Below are positions 1 through 9,900 of a stretch of 64,000 bases of DNA, piece by piece. The stretch covers positions 62,431 to 126,430 of the forward strand of contig VWZX01010408.1 in assembly GCA_013399015.1 (NCBI GenBank), in the 5' to 3' direction. The first letter of the stretch is position 1; each line of letters starts with the position of its first letter. Below the pieces are notes generated by a model. It had not been told where the DNA came from and did not search any database. It was given only the letters and a program-made list of their open reading frames with translations. Made by a program: the position numbers and the translations under genes. This DNA comes from Galbula dea. Taxonomy: Eukaryota; Chordata; Aves; Piciformes; Galbulidae.

Positions 1-403
1 TGACAGCGGTTATTTGAAACACTGAACTGTGTATTTAGCCCATCTCTGCTCAGCTTATTACCAATCTCCCACCTGTCTCTACTTTCAGAAACAGTCCTAG
101 TGAGACCTCAAACTCATCCATTTCCACAGGATGTCTGGGGTGACGAGAGATGGCCGCTGTTCACAGAAAGGTCTGCTGTGGTCAGTGCATCCTGGGAGAG
201 GATAGAACCTCCACACAAGAGCATGGCCATCTGTCCTGTTTTGGGTTAGAACAGAACTAATTCTGTTCAGTGATTTTACTTTTTAGTTAAAGCTCCTCTG
301 AGAAACTGCACTTTCTGAAGCTAACATGCTTTTGCAGACATAAGACCTAATGTCGAGATTTACTACCAGGATTGGTATGCAAAGCAAGGTCACTGCTGAA
401 TCT

Positions 404-956
404 TGTGTCTCACGTTGGGGGGTGCAGGGTAAAGGCTGCACCTTCAGGGAGGAGCGGACAGGACAGGTGACCCTAAACTGACCAGCTATGTATTCCATTC
501 CATATACGTCATATTCGATATATAAACTGGGGGTCAGTTCCCCCTTGCTAGCTCCTGCTTTTGCTCTTTCTTCTTCATCTCCTGTGCTTTGGTTGTCAGC
601 ATCTGAGAAGAACTCTGTCTGTTCTGCCCTTGATCCTGGTCCATAAGTTCCTGCATCCAGTACCAGGATCCAGCTCCTGCGCCTGGTTCCCATCTGCTGC
701 TGAGGCCTACTGCTGTGATATCAGTGGTGACGTAGGGGGGTTTGGGTCCGGTATTGAGTTTTGTGCATATTTGTATACATTTGTATATATTTAATTCATC
801 ATTATTATTATCATTAAAGTACTTTTAGTTTTCTTTTCCAATACAAAAGTCTCTCTCTCTTATCCCCTGTTCCTTCCGGTGGGGGGGTGGGGAGGAGGGG
901 GTAACAGGGAGCATCTGTCATTGGGTTGGTGGTCAGCCCAGCCTTGACCCTCGACA
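404..956 (+). mobile_element. Possible solo LTR of an endogenous retrovirus
   Basis: The segment has an LTR-like layout on the plus strand: it can be bounded by TGTGTCTC at 404 and CCTCGACA at 956. It has a TATA box (GATATATAAACT) near 518-529, and an ATTAAA polyadenylation-type signal near 815-820 followed by a T-rich and then G-rich stretch. No target-site duplication was found and there is no gag, pol or env reading frame next to it, so if real it is a solo LTR. The boundaries are guesses. It could instead be unrelated intronic sequence with a chance TATA motif. Confidence 0.35.
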
Positions 957-2375
957 CCACCATGTTAGGGCTATATATGAACTCTGCTATGAGCTGCAGC
1001 CCCATCGCCAGCCTGCTTAAGGTCTGGGGGAGCCTGGCTACTGACTCTTCTATGTGATGCTGGGGTGCCCTGTGCTTCCATTTCTCTACCTCTAAAATAG
1101 GACTAACTCCAGCTCACTGGTGTTATATATATGTTATATACTCCAAATATTGGAGGTACGAGACCCTGCTAGGGGCCTCTATACAAAGACGACTCATTCT
1201 GAGAAGGAGAGTGAATTTGAACCATGAGACACACTTGTAGGGAAGCTGAAATCACATGGCGTGGAAGGAATGGAAATGTCTGGATAAATCCTGGACAAGG
1301 CAGTCTACTGCATTTCATGCCAGCAGTGCCTGTGATATCAAATGGAGGGGACAGCTAATTTAACAGAAATGCTGAGCAAGCTGAAATTGCTAGGATGTGC
1401 TTGTGGGGGAGGTGTGTGGGACCCTAGCCACAGAGTTCATGCAGATAGATTATGACAGATCATCAAGGAGGACCTGAGCTGCGGCAGCAGTGCTAATGGG
1501 CACTACAGAAGAGCAGGGAAGGGCTTTCTTGAAGCGCCCTTAACCAGGAGACAAACACATGAACGAGGCATGTGACTGAGCAAGACTAGCCCAACACCAT
1601 GGCTGCCTTAACCACCCTCCCATGTGGACCACCCCAAACGTGCCTCTTCTGGCCACACAGCAGCACCCACAAGGCTTGGAAGGGCTGAACATCCATATTT
1701 ACCCTCCCTTCCCCTTGCTCCCATCTGTGTGCCTCCCAGAAACACAGTGAGACTGTGCAACAGCCCCCAGGGCTCAATGCACCCTTGCTGACCATCCCTA
1801 CTAGCATAGATCCCACAGCTCTGGCAGCCTGAATTGCTCCTCATTATTTATTGTTCACTTTGTTCTCTGGGATCCCTTCTTAGGATTTGTGCCCTTTTGT
1901 TTCCAGGCCTCAGTAACTTCTGAACTACAGTTTCATGTGGTTTGTGGTTGTTAACCCAGCATGCAGATGAGGCTATGGCCATAAAAGCTCAGTGAATCTT
2001 GTATGGCAAAACACAGGCTGTGAAAGCATTTTCTCCTTCATTTGCAGTCCAAGAACACACTCTCACCACCACGAAAGACGTAATAGCAGCCAGGTTTTCC
2101 AAGGAACAGTGTTTCCTCATTGCTGTGCAGAAGAGAAAGGACTATTTTATATTGATTTCAGTAAAGCGCTTGACACTGTCTCCCACAGCATCCTTGCAGC
2201 TAAACTGAGGAAGTGTGGTCTGACTGATTGGGTAGTGAGGTGGATTGTGAACTAGTTGAAGGACAGAAGTCAGAGAGTTGTGGTCAATGGGATGGAGTCT
2301 AGGTGGAGGCCTGTGTCTAGTGGAGTCCCTCAGGGGTCAGTATTGGGACCAGTACTTTTCAATCTATTCATTAAT

Positions 2376-3105
2376 GACCTGGATGAGGGAACAGAGCGTG
2401 TTGTCAGCAAGTTTGCTGATGACACTAAACTGGGTGGAGTGGCTGACACACCAGAGGGTTGTGCTGCCATTCAGACAGACATAGACAGGCTCCAGAGTTG
2501 GGCAGGGAGAAAGTTAATGAAATTCAACAAAGGCAAGTGTCGAGTTTTGCACCTGGGAAAGACCAACCCCTTGTATCAGTGTAGGTTGAAGACTGACCTG
2601 TTGGGGAACAGTGAAGGGGAAAGGGAAAAGGATCCTGGGGGCCCTGGTAGATGGAAGGATGACCATGAGGCAGCAGTGTGTTCTTGCGGCCAGGAGGGCC
2701 AATGGGATTCTGGGGTGTATTAGAAGGGGNNNNNNNNNNNNNNNNNNNNNNGACCTGGATGAGGGAACAGAGCGTGTTGTCAGCAAGTTTGCTGATGACA
2801 CTAAACTGGGTGGAGTGGCTGACACACCAGAGGGTTGTGCTGCCATTCAGACAGACATAGACAGGCTCCAGAGTTGGGCAGGGAGAAAGTTAATGAAATT
2901 CAACAAAGGCAAGTGTCGAGTTTTGCACCTGGGAAAGACCAACCCCTTGTATCAGTGTAGGTTGAAGACTGACCTGTTGGGGAACAGTGAAGGGGAAAGG
3001 GAAAAGGATCCTGGGGGCCCTGGTAGATGGAAGGATGACCATGAGGCAGCAGTGTGTTCTTGCAGCCAGGAGGGCCAATGGGATTCTGGGGTGTATTAGA
3101 AGGGG
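2376..3105 (+). repeat. 354-base direct duplication flanking an N gap
   Basis: Bases 2376-2729 and 2752-3105 are the same 354 bases of CR1, with one difference I could find (G at 2688, A at 3064). They are separated by 22 N at 2730-2751. The N run starts exactly at the end of copy 1 and ends exactly at the start of copy 2. This is the pattern of two contig ends carrying the same sequence that the assembler failed to overlap, more than of a real tandem duplication. Confidence 0.95.
2730..2751. other. Assembly gap (22 N)
   Basis: A run of 22 undetermined bases inside the CR1 copy. The run length is probably a placeholder or an estimate, and real missing sequence may be zero because both sides repeat each other. 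Confidence 0.99.
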
Positions 3106-3784
3106 TGTGGTCAGTAGGTCAAGAGAGGTTCTTCTCCCCCTTTACTCTACCGTGGTAAGGCCACATCTGGAATATTGTGTCCAGTTCTGGGTCCCTCAGT
3201 TTCAGAAGGATAGGGAACTGCTGGAAAGAGTCCAGTGCAGAGCCATCAAGATGATTAAGGGGGTGGAATGTCTTCCTTATGAAGAAAGGCTGGGGGAGCT
3301 GGGTCTCTTTAGCTTGGAGGAGACTAAGGGGTGACCTCACCTATGCTTTTAAATATGTGAAGGGTGGGTGTCAGAGGGATAGGGTCAGGCTCTTTTCAGT
3401 GAAGTCCAGTGCCAAGACAAGGGGCAATGGCTGTAAGCTGAAGCACAGGAGGTTCCATGCGAATACAAGAAAAAAATTTTTCAGTGCCCAGAGAGGTTGT
3501 GGAGTTTCATTCTCTGCAGATACTCAAGACCCATCTGGACACGTTTCTGTGTGACCTGGACTAGGGAATCCTGCTCTGGCAGGGGGGTTGGACTAGATGA
3601 TTTTTCAATGTCCCTTCCTACTCCTAATATTCTGTGATTCAGAGCATCACCAGTCTTTCAGCCGTCATCAGAAAAAAAGTCCCTCATAGACTAAACCCTC
3701 TGGACCTGCAAAATTTCTCTGTTCTTTTCCCTTTGGCTGCGTGACTCCTCAAGGAGCACATGAAATAGACAAAAAGGCTTTTAC

Positions 3785-3940
3785 CTTGTGGTTTTTCCCA
3801 TGTCGGAACATCATCCAGTCCTCTCCATTGGTGCTGACCTCCAGCTTGTAGGTACGGACATAGTAGCCATTCTGGGTTTCTCTGGAAATGGCACCCTGTG
3901 TGGCAATGGCTGTAAGCACAGTCAGGAAGTGAAGGTCCAC
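3785..3940 (-). CDS. NRP2: NRP2 exon 7: middle of b1 domain (last NRP2 exon in window)
   Basis: Residues 331-382, [20 protein letters not shown] through [10 protein letters not shown], 52 codons in phase 0. S349, T352 and Y356 complete the C-terminal-arginine pocket begun in exon 6. The acceptor is TGGAAAG|GTGG, preceded by a T/C-rich run; the donor is CCACAAG|GTAA. The gene continues beyond the left edge. A CR1 insertion ends only about 145 bases downstream of the donor, in intron 7. Confidence 0.96.
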
Positions 3941-6900
3941 CTTTCCAGGGGAAAAAGCGGCAAGAGAGAGAGTAATGACCATCTGAGAGCCCCAGGTGGC
4001 TAGTTAGTTCCACCTTCTATCTCTGAAAAATGGAAAGGTGCAAATTTAGTCTGTCTCACTCTATCTGTGGGCACACATTTCAACAGGCACAAATGCCCCA
4101 GGCTGACTTAAGCAGGATGCTTATAGACGGGACCACAGGACAAGAGTAACTAAGGATCTTGACTTCTGTCCATATAGGACCAACACAACACCTTTGTCCT
4201 GCTTCATACCAAGCTTCCTGCACAGAAGCTCATGTCCATTAAAGCGGGACAGAGGCTGACTTTTTCCATGTAAAATAAAAGCATGATGTCCAATTAGCAA
4301 CTGCTGCTGTTTTTTCCTTGCTTTATTTATTTAATTTTTTACAATGTGGGTTGAGAAAGGTCAGCAGAGCTGGCTTGGCAGCACTGCCATGAATGAAGAA
4401 TGAGATGTCTACTAGAGGCACTGACATTCACCATCTCCTGTTCCTACTGCCCTTTAGTGAGCAGTGTCTCACAGCATTGTGACACAGCCAGAAGTTCTGT
4501 GCAGACAAGAGATTGTGGCTCTAACCAGCTCCCAGGGAAGGCCTTTGCTCTTGTAAGCCTCCCACCTGAAAACAGCCTGCTCATGCTCCCTACATCACTG
4601 TTAAGTATTATTCTAGATGTTTTTCCACACGCTCCCTGGACACTTCGGTCTTCAGGCCAGTGGTGCTGTCAGTGGCCCTTGTAAGTGGCAGAGGTCTCCT
4701 AGTCTCTGTCAGTATGCTGGAAAGTCCATCAAGGTTTTGTGCAGGAAGGAGAGGTTCAGAGAGGGACAGGGAGTTGGGTCAGCCTTTGTGCAGACACATT
4801 AATGGGAGAGACAGCCCACTGCATTTCATGAAGGCACTGCAGCTACCCTGCTGCTTACTCCCCATAAACCACAGAGACAACGAAAAATACAACAAGCCTT
4901 ATTGTCAAGCATCTATTTAACAGCATGACGCTCCATTTGTTGGGGGAAGAGGTGCGGTGGCTGGAAAGCATGCATACCTGGAGGTACTCTTTGTTGCTGT
5001 CTACATTGGGAGTCCAGCCATTGTCATCACTGTTGAGCCGGCTCTGTTGAGGGGTCCATCGCCCATCTGAGTAGGTGGAGGAGGCACTGATCTGCATGTT
5101 GGAGATCCTGCCAGACTCCATCCCCAGTGGCATGTTGCACTGGAAATCTGCAGTGGACACACACACAAAGATCAGCTTCGGTCTCTGTACTTCACTCCCA
5201 AGTGGAAGGCAGCCCTGAACTATCCTCTCCAGCTAACCCCAAGCAAAGCTGCCTTCCTGGAAAGATGAACAGATCTGCACCATCTTGCAGGTTGTGTGTG
5301 CTCACTGACGGCACTGAAAAATTAAAGATAGAGCAGCTTTGCATGACCTTCTGACAACGAATACCGTCCAGATCTTTCTCCTTTATCCCCTTAACCTTGG
5401 CATGGTTTCGACACAATTCTATCCCTTCCCTCCCTCCATCTCCACCAAGATGTCCCAAGTTCCCTTTCCACAAAGCTCCCCATCTTCTTGAAGCACTGAA
5501 AAGGCAAGGAGTATGGGCAGGCACAACTGCTGTGCTGCCCGCAGAAACATGAAGTCCTGGAACAGACAGGTCTAAAGGTTTTGTATGTGTGAGAGTATGG
5601 ATGCATGTGTACATACATCTGTTTATGTATGCATGCACTGTATATGATATCAGGCCCACAGGAAATAACCAGCCAAGAATAAGAAAAACTCTAGTATGCT
5701 TTTATTTGTATTTCCTCACTTCTAAGGCTTTAGAAGTCACAATTAGCTCAATCTTATTGTACATCTCATGTATTTTATGGCAGCTGTCCTATAAAAACAA
5801 TAGCAAAGAAAACATTGATAGGAAATACTTCATGGGCCTAAGTGTGCTGCTGCTATAAACCAATGAGGCTCCATCAAACTGCCTGTGTTTTTCATGTGGC
5901 CAAGTCAATCCCAGATGGAAATGACGGGCCAAGTTAGATCTCAGTGGTATTATTAAAGTTTCCATTTACACCAGCATCAAAACAGGCCTGGCCCTCTAAC
6001 TGCTTTTGTGCTTGATTTCTCAAGCTTCGTGTGTCATTAACATTTTATTTCCCAATCCCTTTAAAGAACAGAATAGAAAAAAGATTAAAGAACAAATCAG
6101 CTGAGTGTGAAAATAGGTAACGGAGAAGAGCTCATGCTTGCCTGTAACTCTCATAGCCTCAGCAGAACATCATGAACTCAATCACAGAGCAAGAGCTTGT
6201 ACCCTAGCTGCTCTAGCACTGCACAACCCCTACTCTACTCTGCTCTCCATTGTGAGCTTTCAGTGTCAGGTCAGGGACCTCCTCTCCCTCTCTGGGACTG
6301 AGGGGTGTCCTGGAAGCTTCTTCTGTTGTATCATGGACTCACTGTGAACAGAGGTCAAGAACTGTAGTTCTGATGTAAAAATGCCATGGGAAAACAAACA
6401 GAATCTTTTCTGCAGGCAAGCATTATCAAAAAAGCATTATTTGAAGAATCAGAATGCTCTTCATTCTCCAAACACACAAATTACTTCTTTACTCATCAAT
6501 TTACCTCTCTTAATAAGGGATCTAAAATAAATTTTTCTTTGAAATTCTTAGAGCTTTAGGCATTTTTTTTAATTAGACAGCCAAGAAATTCCAATTTGTA
6601 GCTTGGGGCTGTGAATTTTTGGAAAACCAGAGAGAAGAAGAGAATATTTTTTCCCCCATGCTTTAATGAATCTGCTGTGCCTGCTAGGCTGAAGTCTTCC
6701 TCTAAATCCTTTGTACCGAGCACATACATGAAGGATTCTATCCCAAAAGGTATTGAGAAGACTTTTTGAGCAAGTGAAAAGTCAAAGAAAGGTCAGAAAG
6801 AGTGATTCTTACTGAAATCTCACTTCCATGAGAAACAGAGAACACACCTAGTATAACTGCTGTCTGCATTGCTGGTGAGGGACCAGCCCTTGGACACACT

Positions 6901-9900
6901 CCTGCCTGCCTCACCTGTGCCAAGTGAAACACTTATGAAAAAACAGTTGACATGACTGACTAAGTCATATGCACATCTTTCCAACTTACTTTCTGGGACT
7001 TCCTGAAGGATCAAGTAGTACTGAGCAGAGAAACCATCTTTAGCCACTGCCAGGTCCGTGTGGAAGGTGAGTGAGAGGACACCAGTGGTTGAGCGGATGT
7101 CTGATGGCATCTTAGTGCCACAGTACCTGCCTATCAAGGGGCCAACTGCAAAAGAAAGAGCAACAAATGTAACACCTGCTTTTCTACCAGTCTCCTGAGT
7201 CACCAGCAGATTGGCATCACTCAGCAGGGATGCCTTAGTGGGACTGATTAGGATAAAAGAAAGGCTTTGAGGATGGGCTATTTTTTTCACCTGCAGGCAT
7301 GCTGCCACGCAGAAATATACACTGCAGCAGACACTGCTCTGCAATTGCTAGAAATGCTCCAAACTGCTGTTTCTCCGTGTTGATATAGGTTAGGGAGCTC
7401 CTTCCAGCACTGCATGAACCCACTGCACTTCAACGAGGGAGGACCTAAACATGAGGAAGAACTTCTTTACTGGGAGGGTGACTGATCACTAGGACAGGCT
7501 GCAGAGAGAGGTTGTGGAGTCTCCTTCCCTGGAAATATTCAAAAAACATCTAGACACAATCCTGAGTAATGTGTTCTAAGGAACCCTGCTAGAGCAGGGA
7601 GGTTGGACTAGATGACCTCTGGCAGTCCCTTCCAACCTTAGCCATTCTGTGATTCTGTGATCAGTGGTATCTTGACGTGTGTCCCATGGGGCTTTTCAAA
7701 TCAGTAGTTACAAAAGCGCAGCAGTTTGGGGTTTAATGCATACAACCTTCTGCAAGAGCACCATTCCCACAGCTGGCCACAGAGTGTCCCGATGGCTGGC
7801 TGCATGCTGCAGACATGTCTGAGGTTTGACACCTTTGGTGTTTAGACACAGGCTACACTGTCTTGGAGGTATGTGAGACACCAGTGCAGCACCCCATGGC
7901 TTACCCTGAGGTATGCCATCCCAGATGTCCAGCCAGTCATACTTGCAGTCTCCTTCCCCTGCCTGCAGCGGGTCATGCTCGAGGTCAAAGAGTAGAAAAT
8001 GGAGGAGGATTTCTGTCTTTGGTTTGGCTATGATGGTGAAGACGCAGTCCAGGTTGTGTGGATATTTGTCAGGGAAACCTGGAGACTCAATAGTGCCATT
8101 GGAGCCAGTAAAGTTTCTGGAGCAGTCCTCAGAGCCTGTTGTGGCAGAAAAAAAAACAAACCACAGTCTTAGCTACAATGAAGCTTAATGCCAACAGCTT
8201 GAAGTTGTGAAAACTCCATTTGGAGGTTAAAGGGGTTGTGTGTTTATTGCTGGAATTGCCCTGTAACACAACAACTGTGTGAATTTTCACAAGGATGGAG
8301 AGTGCAATTTTGAAAGCTTCCCACAGGTGGATAGACAAGGATAGACAAGGTTTGTGCTTTCACTGGAGTGGACAGTATTGTTCTAAATCACTTAAACATA
8401 AGCTCTGCAAACATAACCTGCACAACACTGCTGACTCCCCTGTCAATTACTTCAAAAACAGAACTAGGACACTGATCCTATTCAAAGCCACTCAAAGACA
8501 CAGCCACAATTTGGCAGGCCAGCACCATGTCATGTGCCCCACACCAGTGGAGGTGGCCCTGGTGTGGAAAAGGCCACACAAAGCTGGGCTGGGCCTCCTC
8601 TGCCAGCCCTATTTACTGTAAGCTGGCCCCCAAACCTTCTGGGACACCTGTTTCCATTAGCCCAAAGCCTGTGGAATGGCCAGCCAGCATGCAGGGGGCT
8701 GCTGTACATGGTCCTCACTGCCACAGCTGCCATCCATTGGCCTTAACACTGGCTCCAGATCTGATGGAGGAACCCTGGTTCCATGATAAAGATGCCTGGG
8801 AAAGGACAGAGGAGAGTAAGAGGGATGTCATCTCTTTGGAAGTGCCATCCCAAAGAGATGGTCTCTTGCAACCTCTACCCCCTGGCAGGGACATTTGTGC
8901 CTCAGTTTCCTCTTAAGAAAATCAGGAAGCACAAATATTTGCACAGTGGAAAGGCCCGGGGGAGTGTGCCAATGTCTTCACTGTCAGCTGGAAACTCTTA
9001 GGAAGCACGTGGTCAGCCTCTGTCCCCCTGAGACCCATGTAAGGGACGAAGGCCAGCTCCAGCATACATCCTCACAATGTGGCCACAGCAAGAGTGGGGG
9101 CAACAGGGGCCATGGCAAGGGATACTCTGCTGAGAGGAGGAACAGAGCCCTCTTTCTAAGAGACTGAGCTGTCTCCATCAGAAATGCGAGTTATTTCTAT
9201 CCTTAAGGAAGACCTTTGCATGGCTAGGAGGACAGACAATGTTGCCTCTTATTTATTGCTGACCTCAGTGCTGGCCTCCAGCTGTAGCCAGGGCAGCTCA
9301 GTGCCCCCTCTCACATAGCCAAGGTGCCTCAGGGTGGCCACGGAAAGGGGAATTTGTGTCATATTCATACCACAGTGACTTTGAAACTGCTGTGCTGTGG
9401 AGATAGGACAATAGGCAAGAGAAATCTGCATCCTGGAGCTACCAGAGGCAAAACCGGATTTTTAAGAGGCTGCCAGCTGCTGCTGCAACCTGGTGTTAGA
9501 ATTTACAAAGGTTTCTACTCTGGTTTTACTGGGACACCTTCCTTCTCCTCTATAAACCCTTCTGCTCCGGCTCTTCCAGGCAGCATGAGGCTTCCTGGGA
9601 CTAATGGGAGACTGGTTATTCAATTCGGCATTAACCTACAGGACTTAGGCCAGCAGCCCAGCAGTAATAGCAGGATCCCAGCACTGCATTATGCAGTGCC
9701 TAGCTGGAGAGCTACTCAGGAGAGGCTCTTAATTGACTACCTAATGAAGCAGCCAGCTTTTCTGGTGAGAACCTGTGGGGTAAAATGCAGATATAAAAAA
9801 ATAAGGCCAAAGACAAATCACTGCATAACACTGCAAACAGGGATGAGGGTGTACTTCATTTCAAACAGCTTGAAAGACAGATAAATAAATAAGGCAAAGA

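Larger units (their letters stand above)
2120..3642 (+). mobile_element. CR1 LINE, 5'-truncated, with internal duplication and gap
   Basis: CR1 is a non-LTR retrotransposon; this copy retains the C-terminal half of the reverse transcriptase. Visible blocks in order: YIDFSKALDTVSHSIL (from about 2150), [21 protein letters not shown], the catalytic FADDTKLGG motif, the thumb-type blocks [14 protein letters not shown] and [19 protein letters not shown], then the 3' tail ending ATTCTGTGATTC near 3640. It is dead: there is an in-frame stop near 2253 and a frameshift in the KDLGALVD region. It inserted in intron 7 of NRP2 on the opposite strand. A 354-base block is present twice around 22 N bases (see the repeat entry). 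The 5' edge is approximate. Confidence 0.92.
1..3784 (-). other. NRP2: NRP2 intron 7 (partial)
   Basis: Noncoding part of intron 7 that runs off the left edge. It holds the possible LTR (404-956), a stretch with nothing recognisable (957-2119), and the rearranged CR1 copy (2120-3642). No further NRP2 exon is visible here. Confidence 0.85.

Noticed and set aside
2987..3334. Separate gene coding a 115-residue protein
   Set aside because: The peptide is the C-terminal reverse-transcriptase region of CR1 ([15 protein letters not shown]), a retrotransposon remnant rather than a host gene.
5580..5650. Possible TG microsatellite
   Set aside because: Only degenerate TGTA/TGCA words without a repeated unit; mentioned under intron 5 but not called as a repeat.
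9324..9884. 186-codon open frame on the plus strand in NRP2 intron 3
   Set aside because: It starts at GTG, not ATG, has no recognisable domain, no splice context and vertebrate single-exon genes in such a place are rare. Treated as chance.
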